A stretch of DNA of 64,000 bases from Pseudomonas sp. URMO17WK12:I2 (GCF_003253735.1 NZ_QKYW01000009.1:62001-126000); one strand, 5' to 3'. Positions 18,590-29,262 are shown, counted from the stretch's first letter. The notes: generated by a model from the letters alone, not told the origin. Translations and numbers: made by a program.

Positions 18590-20575
18590 ATGGCCGGCCT
18601 GATCCCGCAATCCTTCATCGATGACCTGCTCAACCGCACCGACATCGTCGATGTGGTGAGTTCGCGCATCCAGCTGAAGAAGACCGGCAAGAACTACAGC
18701 GCCTGCTGCCCGTTCCACAAGGAAAAGACCCCGTCCTTCACGGTCAGCCCGGACAAGCAGTTCTATTACTGCTTCGGTTGCGGCGCCGGCGGCAACGCCC
18801 TGGGCTTCGTGATGGATCACGACCAGACGGAATTTCCCCAGGCGGTCGAGGAACTGGCCAAGCGCGCCGGCATGGACGTGCCGCGCGAGGACAACGGCCG
18901 TGGCGGTGGTAGGCCACGCCAGCCGACCGACTCGCCGCTCTACGCCCTGCTCAAGGCAGCTGCCGACTATTACCGCCAAGCCCTGAAAAGCCACCCGCAG
19001 CGCCGCGCCGCGGTCGAGTACCTGAAAGGTCGCGGCCTGTCCGGCGAAATCGCCCGCGACTTCGGCCTCGGCTTCGCCCCGCCAGGCTGGGACAACCTGC
19101 TCAAGCACCTGGCCGGTGACAGCCTGCAGCACAAGGCGATGATCGATGCCGGCCTGCTGGTGGAGAACCCGGACAGCGGCAAGCGCTATGACCGTTTTCG
19201 TGACCGGGTGATCTTCCCCATTCACGACAGCCGCGGCCGGGTGATCGCCTTTGGTGGCCGGGTGCTGGGCGACGACAAGCCCAAGTACCTGAACTCGCCG
19301 GAAACCCCGGTATTTCACAAGGGCCAGGAACTCTACGGTCTGTACGAGGCACGCAAGAACAACCGCAACCTCGACGAGATCATGGTGGTCGAGGGCTACA
19401 TGGACGTCATCGCCCTCGCCCAGCAGGGCCTGCGCAATGCCGTGGCGACCCTCGGCACCGCCACCAGCGAAGAACACCTCAAGCGCATTTTCCGCCTGGT
19501 GCCGAGCGTGCTGTTCTGCTTCGATGGCGACCAGGCCGGCCGCAACGCGGCCTGGCGCGCACTGGAAGCCGCCCTGCCCAACCTGCAGGACGGTCGCCGC
19601 GCACGCTTTCTGTTCCTGCCCGACGGCGAAGATCCGGATACCCTGGTACGCAGCGAAGGCACCGAGGCCTTCCAGGCGCGCATTCACCAGCACGCCCAGC
19701 CGCTGGCCGATTACTTCTTCCAGCAACTGAGCGAGGAAGCCGACCCACGCTCGCTGGAAGGCAAGGCGCACCTGGTCACCCTGGCCGCGCCGCTGATCGA
19801 CAAGATTCCCGGCAACACGCTGCGCGCCCTGATGCGCCAGCGCCTGACCCAGATCACCGGCCTGGACACCAGCGCCATGGGCCAGGCATCGGCAGCCCCC
19901 GCGCGCCAACCGGCGGCAGCTGCCCAGCAAGGTCCCGATCATCACCTGCCGCCCTTCGAAGCCATCCCGGACAGCGCCTACTACGACGCACCCCAGGGCT
20001 ATGAAGAACATGCAATGCCTGCCCAACCATTCGAGCGCCCGGCGAGAAAGCCGGGCAAGAGCGAATGGAAGAAGGATGGTGGCAAATGGAACAAGAAAGG
20101 CCGTGACGACTATCACCCACCACGCACCGCGGTCAGCGTGGAGTCGCCGCATCTGAGCGCCCTGCGCAGCCTGCTGCACCACCCCGAGCTGGCGCAGAAG
20201 GTGGAGGATGTCAGCAATTTCGCCGCCGAAGACGACACTTACGCCCAACTGCTGGTGGCCCTGGTCGGCACGTTGCAGAAGCAGCCCAACCTGCGCTCGC
20301 TGCAGTTGATCGCTCGCTGGCACGGCACCGAACAGGGCCGCCTGCTAAAAGCATTGGCAGAAAAAGAATGGCTGATCGATCAGGACAACCTTGAACGGCA
20401 GTTTTTCGACACCATTACTACACTTGCCCATAGCCAGTCGCTAAAGCGACGCGAAACCGCTCTGCGCAGCATCATGCAGAAAAGCCTGAGCGAACTCACC
20501 GACGAGGAAAAGGCGCTATTGCGCGAGCATTACAGCAGCCTCAACTCGCCCAGCAAGACCCCAACTGGCGCCTGA
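18590..20575 (+). CDS. dnaG: DNA primase DnaG
   Basis: A 661-residue primase that makes RNA primers at the replication fork. The CHC2 zinc finger (Cys40, His43, Cys61, Cys64) is followed by the RNA polymerase and TOPRIM core with EGYMDV and FDGDQAGR, then a proline, glutamine and lysine-rich linker (about residues 430-510, including a basic KKDGGKWNKKG stretch), and the C-terminal DnaB-binding domain. It follows rpsU after the hairpin at 18481. Its 3' end probably contains the rpoD promoter. Confidence 0.96.
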   Translation: MAGLIPQSFIDDLLNRTDIVDVVSSRIQLKKTGKNYSACCPFHKEKTPSFTVSPDKQFYYCFGCGAGGNALGFVMDHDQTEFPQAVEELAKRAGMDVPREDNGRGGGRPRQPTDSPLYALLKAAADYYRQALKSHPQRRAAVEYLKGRGLSGEIARDFGLGFAPPGWDNLLKHLAGDSLQHKAMIDAGLLVENPDSGKRYDRFRDRVIFPIHDSRGRVIAFGGRVLGDDKPKYLNSPETPVFHKGQELYGLYEARKNNRNLDEIMVVEGYMDVIALAQQGLRNAVATLGTATSEEHLKRIFRLVPSVLFCFDGDQAGRNAAWRALEAALPNLQDGRRARFLFLPDGEDPDTLVRSEGTEAFQARIHQHAQPLADYFFQQLSEEADPRSLEGKAHLVTLAAPLIDKIPGNTLRALMRQRLTQITGLDTSAMGQASAAPARQPAAAAQQGPDHHLPPFEAIPDSAYYDAPQGYEEHAMPAQPFERPARKPGKSEWKKDGGKWNKKGRDDYHPPRTAVSVESPHLSALRSLLHHPELAQKVEDVSNFAAEDDTYAQLLVALVGTLQKQPNLRSLQLIARWHGTEQGRLLKALAEKEWLIDQDNLERQFFDTITTLAHSQSLKRRETALRSIMQKSLSELTDEEKALLREHYSSLNSPSKTPTGA

Positions 20576-20595
20576 GCGCCGAGCTGAGGTATAAT
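20567..20595 (+). promoter_or_regulatory. Candidate rpoD promoter in the dnaG tail
   Basis: A perfect TATAAT at 20590-20595, flanked by GAGG and CCTC, lies 48 bases before rpoD. The matching -35 region (about 20567-20572, TGGCGC) is weak and overlaps the dnaG stop. The layout fits a separate vegetative promoter for rpoD. Confidence 0.55.
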
Positions 20596-20642
20596 CCTCG
20601 GCTTGTTTTCAGCCCGCCAAGACCTTAAATGGATAGGGTGTT

Positions 20643-22490
<1,848 letters not shown>

Positions 22491-22510
22491 GGTTTCCCGG
22501 GTACAAAAAA

Positions 22511-22542
22511 TGCCGGTCAGTTTGCGCTGACCGGCATTTTTT
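22511..22542 (+). terminator. Rho-independent terminator after rpoD
   Basis: A perfect ten-pair stem (TGCCGGTCAG with CTGACCGGCA), a six-base loop and six T residues lie 20 bases after the rpoD stop. Six A residues before the stem make it work in both directions. Confidence 0.95.
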
Positions 22543-22644
22543 ATGGTTCATCGCATTTTCGCATGACACCGGACTGGCAAGTTTGTGTGCGTATTACTTA
22601 CTGGTTTCGCACTATCCATTACCGCGTCTAATGAACCTTTGTGT

Positions 22645-22790
22645 TGCGCCCCTTACGGGCGCCACACCTTGATTCGCTTCGCTCACCCTTCGGGCCAGCC
22701 TGCGGCTGTTACTGCGCTTCGCTTCGTCTCTTTGCTTGCCCAAGAAAGGTGTGCCAAAGAAGGGCACCCCGACATCCGGGCTTCGCTGCG
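22645..22790 (+). repeat. Left arm of a long imperfect inverted repeat
   Basis: The order of motifs is: a GCCCCTTACGGGCG palindrome, CTTGATTCGCT, the CTCACCCTTCGGGCCAGCC unit, GGCTGTTACT, CTTGCTTGCCCAAGAAA, and AAGGGCACCCC-ACATCCGGGC. The same order recurs on the other strand at 23330-23475, so the two form an inverted pair about 540 bases apart. Confidence 0.75.
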
Positions 22791-22805
22791 CTCAACTTGA
22801 TTCGC

Positions 22806-22865
22806 TCTGCTCACCCTACGGGCCAGCCTTTCGGCTGTTACTCCGCTTCGCTGCGTTTCCTCGCT
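22806..22865 (+). repeat. Second copy of the CTCACCCT-CGGGCCAGCC repeat
   Basis: GCTCACCCTACGGGCCAGCC, then TTTCGGCTGTTACTCCGCTTCGCTGCG in the following bases, repeats the unit at 22678-22730 with a few changes. The unit contains CCGAAGG/CCTTCGG-type complementary pairs, so a hairpin is likely. Confidence 0.7.
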
Positions 22866-22984
22866 CCGGCGCCGCTCCGGGGGCCGGCTTACATGGGCCG
22901 TCCCTGGCCCATTAAGCGGGGCCGCCATCGGTATTTCGCCGCATCCATGCGGCTCGTCCCCCTACGCAACACCTCCACTACTCG

Positions 22985-23040
22985 CTGCGCTCGCCCTACG
23001 GGCCAGCCTTCGGCTGTTACTCCGCTTCGCTACGTTTCGG
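22985..23040 (+). repeat. Third copy of the CGCCCTACGGGCCAGCC repeat
   Basis: GCTCGCCCTACGGGCCAGCC followed by TTCGGCTGTTACTCCGCTTCGC closely matches the copy at 22806 and is in the same direction. Confidence 0.7.
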
Positions 23041-23329
23041 CCTCCTGACGGGACCGGAGCGCGAGCTTGCAATATTTCCAAGGACTCAAGTTCGGCAGCG
23101 TCTGTTTTTGCTGTTGCTCTTGAGCTGCGATCGCATAGGCGACACCCAAGTCCCCTTCAGGAGGCCGAGTGGAATCACCACGTAAGGGGCCGGGCGGGTA
23201 GCCATGAGCGACATGGATGTCGCGAGAGCTGCAATGGCCGGGGCCGCCTAGGCAGGGATGGCCCTTCGCGGTGTGCCCCTGAAGGGGTGATGGAATGAGG
23301 GAACCCCGGCGCAGCAGGGCGGGGGCGCC

Positions 23330-23475
23330 TAGCCCGGATGGTGGGGTGCCCTTCTCTTTGGTTACTTTCTCTTGGGCAAGCAAGAGCTACGTAGCGCAGC
23401 GGAGTAACAGCCACAGGCTGGCCCGAAGGGTGAGCGCAGCGAATCAAGTGAGTCGCCCGTAAGGGGCGAACCCTA
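23330..23475 (-). repeat. Right arm of the inverted repeat
   Basis: Read on the minus strand it gives CGCCCCTTACGGGCG, TTGATTCGCTGCGCTCACCC, TTCGGGCCAGCC, GGCTGTTACTCCGC and CTTGCTTGCCCAAGAGAAAG-TAACC, then AAGGGCACCCCACCATCCGGGC. It is the counterpart of 22645-22790. Confidence 0.75.
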
Positions 23476-23642
23476 CCAGGCCAGGCGGCGGGATAACGGA
23501 AAGTGCCAAGTCATCGGCAGCGAACACTTATTTGCCAGTCCAGTATCAAGCGCATCCTCCCCGGGAAAATGTGAAGAACATTTCTATGCCCTGTCCTTTT
23601 TGCCGGCTAGCCTACCGAGCGTCGCAAGCAATGTTGGAAATC

Positions 23643-24608
23643 TCAGGCATTCACCTCGGCAAAGCCCTGACGAATCGCCTCCTCCGGCAGGTTGTCGCCA
23701 ATGAAGACGATCACGCTTTCGCGCTTCTCGTCAGCGCCCCACTCGCTGTCCCAGTCGAAACCATAGAGTCGCAGCACGCCCTGGAACACCATGCGGCGGT
23801 CTTCGCCAGCGATGCTCAGCACGCCCTTGTAGCGCAGCAGCGAATTGCCGTGCTCCTCGAGCAACGTCTCCATGAAGCCACCGAGCCGATCCAGATCCAG
23901 CGGCTTGTCGCTGGTCAGCACCAGCGTGGAGATTCGGTCACTGCTCTTGCCCGGCAGTACCGGCCGCAGACTTGGCGCTACATCGGCATTCAGGTTGAAA
24001 CCCCGCACATCGAGCAGCTCGGCCAGATCGATACGGCCGTGCTCGGCGATACGGATCGGTGCACGGCGATTGATGCGCTGCAGGCGCTGGGTGAGCGCGT
24101 CGCGATCCTGCGTATCGACCAGATCGGTCTTGCTCAGCAGGATGCGGTCGGCAAAACCGACCTGGGCCTGGGCGATGGTTTCCTGCAGGTGGCGCTCGGC
24201 GTTGGCGGCGTCCACCAGGGTGATGATGCCGTCGAGCACATAGCGCTCGCACAGCTCTTCGGTGGCGAAGAAGGTCTGCGCCACCGGCGCCGGGTCGGCC
24301 AGCCCGGTGCACTCGATCACCAGGCGGTCGAAATCCAGCTCACCGCTGTCGCGCTTTTCCAGCAGGACGAACAGCGCCTTCTCCAGTTCGACATGGATGG
24401 AGCAGCACACGCAGCCGTTGGCCAGGGTCATCACCTGCACCGGCTCGCTGCCGAGCAGCTGGCTGTCGATGGGCGTGTCGCTGTATTCGTTCTCGATCAC
24501 CGCGATCTTCAGGCCATGTTCGGCCTTGAGGATGTGGCGCAGCAGGGTGGTTTTACCGGCGCCGAGGAAACCGCTGAGCACGGTGACCGGAATGGGGGTG
24601 AAGGACAT
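23643..24608 (-). CDS. yjiA: YjiA/CobW family (COG0523) GTP-binding protein
   Basis: A 321-residue G3E-family GTPase. Walker A GFLGAGKTT starts near residue 11, the metal-binding CxCC motif (GCVCC) follows near residue 65, SKTDL is the guanine-specificity motif, and a CobW C-terminal domain ends the protein. COG0523 proteins act as metallochaperones, mostly for zinc. ATG 24608 matches the family start MSFTPIPVTVLSGFLG. It lies 80 bases downstream of the ybdD-like gene, the same association as E. coli btsT-yjiX-yjiA. Confidence 0.92.
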   Translation of the reverse strand: MSFTPIPVTVLSGFLGAGKTTLLRHILKAEHGLKIAVIENEYSDTPIDSQLLGSEPVQVMTLANGCVCCSIHVELEKALFVLLEKRDSGELDFDRLVIECTGLADPAPVAQTFFATEELCERYVLDGIITLVDAANAERHLQETIAQAQVGFADRILLSKTDLVDTQDRDALTQRLQRINRRAPIRIAEHGRIDLAELLDVRGFNLNADVAPSLRPVLPGKSSDRISTLVLTSDKPLDLDRLGGFMETLLEEHGNSLLRYKGVLSIAGEDRRMVFQGVLRLYGFDWDSEWGADEKRESVIVFIGDNLPEEAIRQGFAEVNA

Positions 24609-24688
24609 AGAAAGCGTTCCTCTGAATGACACACGCCACGACTAGGCGTGGCGTGTGGTTCTTGAACCAGGCGGTCAGCCCGGCGAGA

Positions 24689-24892
24689 TCAACAGCAGCG
24701 GATGGGCCGCCCCTTGCCGCCACCATAGCGCGCTTCCTGGCGCTCGCGGAAGAAGGCTTCGTAGCTCATTACCGGTTTGTCCGGATGCTTCTTGGTCATG
24801 TGCTCGACGTAGGTGTCGTAGTCGGGCATGCCCACCAGCATCCGGGCTGCCTGGCCGAGGTACTTGCCCATCCGGCTGAGATCATTGAACAC
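24689..24892 (-). CDS. ybdD: YbdD/YjiX family small protein (DUF466)
   Basis: A 67-residue protein with the family core GKYLGQAARMLVGMPDYDTY, SYEAFFRERQEARYGG and a C-terminal CC. I chose GTG 24892: it has GGAGGT five bases upstream and gives FNDLSRMGKYLGQ, whereas a longer frame upstream lies inside the transporter gene. The coding sequences overlap by 11 bases, so translation is coupled. YbdD and YjiX are needed for the transport function of CstA and BtsT in enterobacteria by an unknown mechanism. Confidence 0.9.
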   Translation of the reverse strand: MFNDLSRMGKYLGQAARMLVGMPDYDTYVEHMTKKHPDKPVMSYEAFFRERQEARYGGGKGRPIRCC

Positions 24893-26963
24893 GGGCGACC
24901 TCCGGTGCGTCAGCTGGAAGTTCCTGATACGGAGCCTCCTGATCGGTACGCAGCTCCTTGCGCCAGGCGGCACGACCGACCTTGATGGCGTAGAACAGCA
25001 CGCTCAGCACCACGAACAGGAACAGCACGGTAAGCGTGGCGTTGGTGTAGGCGTTGAAGATCACGTGCTGCATCTGGCCGATGTCCTTGGCCGGGGCGAT
25101 GATCTGACCGGCGTCCAGCGCAGCCTGGTACTTCTTGGCCAGAGCCAGGAAGCCGACGGCCGGGTTGGGGTCGAGCAGCTTGATCAGGCCTGCGGTGGTG
25201 GTGCAGATCAACAGCCAGGTGGCCGGGATCAGCGTCACCCACACATAACGCTCGCGCTTCATCTTGATCAGCACCACGGTGCCGAGCATCAGCGCGATAC
25301 CGGCGAGCATCTGGTTGGAGATGCCGAACAGCGGCCACAGGGTGTTGATGCCGCCCAGCGGATCGACCACGCCCTGGTACAGCAGCCAGCCCCACATGGC
25401 CACGCAGCCGGCGGTGGCGATCACGTTGGCGGTCCACGACTCGGTTTTCTTCAGAGCCGGCACGAAGTTGCCGAGCAGGTCCTGCAGCATGAAGCGACCG
25501 GCACGGGTGCCAGCGTCCACCGCGGTGAGGATGAACAGCGCCTCGAAGAGGATCGCGAAGTGGTACCAGAACGCCATGGTGTTCTCGCCCGGCAGCACGC
25601 TGTGCAGGATCTGCGCGATACCTACGGCGAGGGTCGGTGCACCACCGGCACGGGCCAGGATGGTGTTCTCGCCGATATCCCGGGCGACCGCCTCGAGCTG
25701 CTCGGGGGTGATCATGAAGCCCCAGCTGCTGACCGTGGCGGCTACCGACTGAACATCCGAGCCGACCAGCGCCGCCGGGCTGTTCATGGCGAAGTAGATG
25801 CCCGGCTCGATCACCGAGGCAGCGACCATGGCCATGATGGCCACGAAGGATTCCATCAGCATGCCGCCATAACCGATGTAACGGGCATGGGTCTCATTGG
25901 CCATGAGCTTGGGCGTGGTGCCCGAGCTGATCAGCGCGTGGAAGCCGGACACCGCGCCGCAGGCGATGGTGATGAACAGGAACGGGAACAGGGTGCCCTT
26001 CCACACCGGGCCGGTGCCGTCGGTGAACTGGGTCAGCGCCGGCATCTTCAGCTCGGGCATCACTACCAGGATGCCGATGGCCAGGGCGATGATGGTGCCG
26101 ATCTTCAGGAAGGTCGACAGGTAATCACGCGGCGCCAGGATCAGCCACACCGGCAAAACCGCGGCGACGAAGCCGTAACCGATCAGCATCCAGGTGATCT
26201 GCACACCGGTGAAGGTGAAGGCCGGGCCCCATACCGGGTCAGCGGCGATCACGCCACCGAGCCAGATCGAGCCGAGCAGCAGGACCACCCCGATCAGGGA
26301 AATCTCGCCAATGCGACCGGGCCGGATATAGCGCATGTAGATGCCCATGAACATCGCGATGGGAATCGTCGCCATCACCGTGAACATGCCCCACGGGCTT
26401 TCCGCCAGCGCCTTGACGACGATCAGCGAGAGCACCGCGAGGATGATGATCATGATCAGGAAGGCGCCGAACAGCGCGATGGTACCGGGGATCTGGCCCA
26501 TTTCCTCGCGCACCAGCTCGCCCAGGGAGCGGCCGTTACGGCGGGTGGAAATGAACAGCACCATGAAGTCCTGCACCGCACCGGCCAGTACCACGCCGGC
26601 GATCAGCCAGAGCGTGCCCGGCAGGTAACCCATCTGCGCGGCGAGTACCGGGCCGACCAGCGGGCCGGCGCCAGCGATGGCGGCGAAATGGTGACCGAAG
26701 AGGATGTGCTTGTTGGTCGGGACGTAGTCCAGGCCATCATTGTTGAGCACGGCGGGGGTGGCGCGGGTGGGGTCGAGCTGCATCACCTTGGTGGCGATGA
26801 ACAGGCTGTAGTAGCGGTAGGCGACTAGGTAGATCGCCACGGCAGCGACGACGATCCACAGGGCGTTGATCGACTCGCCGCGGTTCAGCGCCACGGTGCC
26901 CAGCGCGAAGGCGCCCAGCAACGCGACCGCAAACCAGGCGATATGGCTGGCCATTCTGGTCAT
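24882..26963 (-). CDS. cstA: CstA/BtsT family transporter (pyruvate or peptide uptake)
   Basis: A 693-residue inner-membrane carrier with many hydrophobic segments and the CstA-family blocks FGHHFAAIAGAGPLVGPVLAAQMGYLPG and GFHALISSGTTPK. ATG 26963 (MTRMASHIAWFAVALLGAFA) has GGAG about ten bases upstream; the frame stays open much further but only through the divergent spacer and kinase gene. Family members import pyruvate (BtsT, CstA) or were first linked to peptides. The divergent two-component genes and the operators between them suggest substrate-induced control. Confidence 0.93.
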   Translation of the reverse strand: MTRMASHIAWFAVALLGAFALGTVALNRGESINALWIVVAAVAIYLVAYRYYSLFIATKVMQLDPTRATPAVLNNDGLDYVPTNKHILFGHHFAAIAGAGPLVGPVLAAQMGYLPGTLWLIAGVVLAGAVQDFMVLFISTRRNGRSLGELVREEMGQIPGTIALFGAFLIMIIILAVLSLIVVKALAESPWGMFTVMATIPIAMFMGIYMRYIRPGRIGEISLIGVVLLLGSIWLGGVIAADPVWGPAFTFTGVQITWMLIGYGFVAAVLPVWLILAPRDYLSTFLKIGTIIALAIGILVVMPELKMPALTQFTDGTGPVWKGTLFPFLFITIACGAVSGFHALISSGTTPKLMANETHARYIGYGGMLMESFVAIMAMVAASVIEPGIYFAMNSPAALVGSDVQSVAATVSSWGFMITPEQLEAVARDIGENTILARAGGAPTLAVGIAQILHSVLPGENTMAFWYHFAILFEALFILTAVDAGTRAGRFMLQDLLGNFVPALKKTESWTANVIATAGCVAMWGWLLYQGVVDPLGGINTLWPLFGISNQMLAGIALMLGTVVLIKMKRERYVWVTLIPATWLLICTTTAGLIKLLDPNPAVGFLALAKKYQAALDAGQIIAPAKDIGQMQHVIFNAYTNATLTVLFLFVVLSVLFYAIKVGRAAWRKELRTDQEAPYQELPADAPEVARVQ

Positions 26964-27016
26964 TTGGACATCTCCGGTCGCGGGCCTTGGCCTGCGACAC
27001 TCATTGTTATTGTTGT

Positions 27017-27028
27017 GCTCAATTGAGC
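27017..27028. promoter_or_regulatory. Perfect palindrome in the cstA leader or promoter
   Basis: GCTCAATTGAGC is a perfect 12-base palindrome 54 bases upstream of the cstA start codon, in the divergent spacer with the sensor kinase gene. Its factor is unknown. Confidence 0.4.
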
Positions 27029-27087
27029 CCCCGCAACTATCCATATAAGTACGCTTTGCAGTAATTCGCAAAACTACCCACGACCCT

Positions 27088-27105
27088 CTACGTAGAACTA
27101 CGTAG
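27088..27105. promoter_or_regulatory. Tandem CTACGTAG operator-like repeats
   Basis: Two identical, self-complementary octamers CTACGTAG are separated by AA, so their centres are ten bases (one helical turn) apart. They lie midway between cstA and the sensor kinase. This is a good candidate for cooperative binding by the adjacent NarL-type regulator. Confidence 0.5.
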
Positions 27106-27209
27106 CGGCGCACAGATCCGCTCAGCCGGGCGCTGCGGCTTTGTGTATGCTCTGCCGGCCTTCCCCGCCGCACGGCTGCACAGCCCCGGCAACGCCGCCC
27201 GGAGTGCCC

Positions 27210-28583
27210 ATGCAACTCAAGCACAAGATCGTCGCCCTGAGCCTGTTGCCCATGTTGTTGGCCGTGGCCGTGGTGTGTCTGCTGGTGCTGATCCAGAACC
27301 AGCGCCTGGGCAACCAGCAGGCCCAGCTCATCGAACACAGCATCCTCGGCAGCAAGCAGGCCGAGCTCAAGCACTACGTGGAAATGGCCCTGAGCACTAT
27401 CGCGCCGCTGTACGAAAGCGGCCGCGATGATGACGAGACCAAGCGCCAGGTGCTGGCCCTGCTGGAGCGCATCAACTTCGGCAGCGACGGTTACTTCTTC
27501 GTCTACGACCGCAACGGCAAGAGCCTGATGCACCCGCGCCAGGCCACGCTGGTGGGCAAGGACCTGTGGAACATGACCGACCCGCACGGCCTGCTGGTAA
27601 TCCAGGCGCTGATCCGCAGCGCCACCCAGGGTGACGGCTTTCAGCGCTACGGCTGGCAGAAGCCCTCCACCGGCCAGGTCGCCGAGAAGCTTGCCTACGT
27701 CAGCATGCTCGAGCGCTGGGGCTGGATGCTCGGCACCGGCATCTACCTGGAAGACGTCGACAACGCCATCGCCCAGGTCCGTCACGACGTGAGCAGCGGC
27801 ATCCGCACCACCATGCTGGCCATCGCCATCGTCGCGCTGATCGCCGTGCTGCTGGTGTTCGCCAGCGGCCTGACCCTCAACGTCAGCGAACACCGCCTGG
27901 CCGACCGCAAGCTGCAGCAGCTGACCCAGCGCATCATCACCTCCCAGGAGGAGGAGCGCTCACGCCTGTCCCGGGAGCTGCACGACGGCATCAGCCAGTT
28001 GCTGGTGTCGATCAAGTTCAAGTTCGAGTTGGCCGGCCACGAGCTGGAGGCTGGCAAGGCCAGCGCCGCGCAGACCCTGCGCCAGGGCATCGAGCGCCTG
28101 GCCGGTGCGATTGGCGAAGTGCGGCGCATCTCCCACGACCTCCACCCCTCGCTACTCGACACCCTGGGGTTGGCCTCGGCGATTGGCCAGTTGGCCAGCG
28201 AGTTCGAGCAGCGCAGCGGGCTGCGCGTGGCCTATGACAACAGCCTGGGCGACACGCGCCTGAGCGACGACATGAACGTGGCGCTGTTTCGCATCCTCCA
28301 GGAGGCGCTGACCAACATCGAGCGCCACGCTGGCGCCGGCCAGGTGACCATTCAGCTGACCGGCAACCCGCGCCGGGTGAACCTGCGCATCAGCGATGAT
28401 GGCACCGGCTTCAGCCCACGCCAGGCCGAGCAGAGCGGCGGCATCGGCCTGCGCAACATTCGCGAGCGGGTCGAGCATTTCGGTGGCGACTTCAGCATCG
28501 CCTCCACCTCGGCCGGCACCGTTCTCAGCGTTGCCCTGTTACTCTCGGCAGAGGTGCAACAACCCCGGAACGAGCCCGCATGA
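27210..28583 (+). CDS. Cache-domain sensor histidine kinase (HisKA_3 type)
   Basis: A 457-residue membrane kinase. A transmembrane segment (about residues 8-30), a periplasmic single Cache domain (about 35-185, with DGYFFVYDRNGKSLMHP and WGWMLGTGIYLEDVD, the sCache_2 signature) and a second membrane segment (about 195-217) are followed by the dimerisation helix. The phosphorylated histidine is in SRELHDGISQ, near residue 258. The ATPase part has DDGTGFSP and GIGLRNIRERV. sCache_2 domains bind small carboxylates such as pyruvate, acetate and propionate. ATG 27210 has GGAG five bases upstream. It overlaps the regulator gene by four bases and diverges from cstA. Confidence 0.88.
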   Translation: MQLKHKIVALSLLPMLLAVAVVCLLVLIQNQRLGNQQAQLIEHSILGSKQAELKHYVEMALSTIAPLYESGRDDDETKRQVLALLERINFGSDGYFFVYDRNGKSLMHPRQATLVGKDLWNMTDPHGLLVIQALIRSATQGDGFQRYGWQKPSTGQVAEKLAYVSMLERWGWMLGTGIYLEDVDNAIAQVRHDVSSGIRTTMLAIAIVALIAVLLVFASGLTLNVSEHRLADRKLQQLTQRIITSQEEERSRLSRELHDGISQLLVSIKFKFELAGHELEAGKASAAQTLRQGIERLAGAIGEVRRISHDLHPSLLDTLGLASAIGQLASEFEQRSGLRVAYDNSLGDTRLSDDMNVALFRILQEALTNIERHAGAGQVTIQLTGNPRRVNLRISDDGTGFSPRQAEQSGGIGLRNIRERVEHFGGDFSIASTSAGTVLSVALLLSAEVQQPRNEPA

Positions 28584-29206
28584 AGACCATCCGCATCGCC
28601 CTCGTCGACGACCACGTACTGGTGCGCGAGGGCATCCGCACGCTGCTGTCGATGGTCGAGCATTTCGAGATCGCCGGCGAGGCCGGTAGCGGCAGCGAGG
28701 CGCTGGAGCTGGTGGCCCGCGAACAGCCCGACATTCTGCTGATGGACATCGGCCTCAAGGACATCAACGGCCTGGAACTGACCGGCATCATCAAGAAGCG
28801 CCACCCGGCCACCAAGGTGCTGATTCTGAGCATGTACGACAATCAGGAGTACGTGAGCAGCTCGCTACGCATGGGCGCCTCGGGCTACGTGCTCAAGGAG
28901 GCGCCGTCCCAGGACATCATCTCGGCCATCGACGTGCTGGCGGTCGGCGGGCGCTTCTACAGCGGCGACGTGGCCCACAAGCTGGCCCAGGAAGACACCG
29001 AGGAAGGCGAACTCACCCCGCGCGAGCGCCAGGTGCTGCTGATGATGGCCCAGGGGCTGAACAACAAGGCCATGGCCCGCGAGCTGGCGATCAGCGTACG
29101 CACCGTGGAGACCTACCGACTGAACATTCGCCGCAAACTCGACATCGAAAAGCCTGCCGACCTGGTCAAGCACGCCATGGAGTACGGCTGGGCGCCGCAA
29201 ACCTGA
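28580..29206 (+). CDS. NarL/LuxR-family response regulator
   Basis: A 208-residue regulator. The receiver domain has DDH near residues 10-12, the phosphate-accepting Asp56 in LLMDIGL, and a conserved lysine in LKEAPS. A LuxR-type helix-turn-helix (LTPRERQVLLMMAQGLNNKAMA to VETYRLNIRRKL, about 142-190) forms the C-terminus. It starts in an ATGA overlap with the kinase and is surely its partner. Likely targets are the divergent cstA operon and perhaps its own promoter, inferred from position. Confidence 0.92.
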   Translation: MKTIRIALVDDHVLVREGIRTLLSMVEHFEIAGEAGSGSEALELVAREQPDILLMDIGLKDINGLELTGIIKKRHPATKVLILSMYDNQEYVSSSLRMGASGYVLKEAPSQDIISAIDVLAVGGRFYSGDVAHKLAQEDTEEGELTPRERQVLLMMAQGLNNKAMARELAISVRTVETYRLNIRRKLDIEKPADLVKHAMEYGWAPQT

Positions 29207-29262
29207 AGCCACCCCCGAGCGCATTCGGCGACGCCACCGCGCGGCTTGGCTATAGTGCGTTA

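Larger units (their letters stand above)
22543..23642. other. Repeat-rich spacer between rpoD and yjiA
   Basis: These 1.1 kb contain no recognisable gene. They are built of degenerate, partly palindromic repeats (see the separate entries). Open frames exist in several phases but their products are only the translated repeats. The spacer separates two blocks that lie far apart in P. aeruginosa PAO1 as I recall that map. Confidence 0.7.

Noticed and set aside
18506..20323. Minus-strand frame of 605 codons opposite dnaG
   Set aside because: Antisense shadow of primase, no recognisable domain.
22543..23642. CRISPR array or tRNA cluster in the repeat-rich spacer
   Set aside because: Repeats are irregular in spacing and direction, lack uniform spacers, and no cloverleaf or CCA-type end was seen.
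24828..26828. A 666-codon plus-strand frame rich in H, Q, D and G opposite cstA
   Set aside because: Histidine, glutamine and aspartate bias is the shadow of a hydrophobic membrane protein on the opposite strand.
26964..27893. N-terminal extension of the cstA frame up to 27893
   Set aside because: The extension is antisense to the sensor kinase; the family N-terminus and a ribosome site are at 26963.
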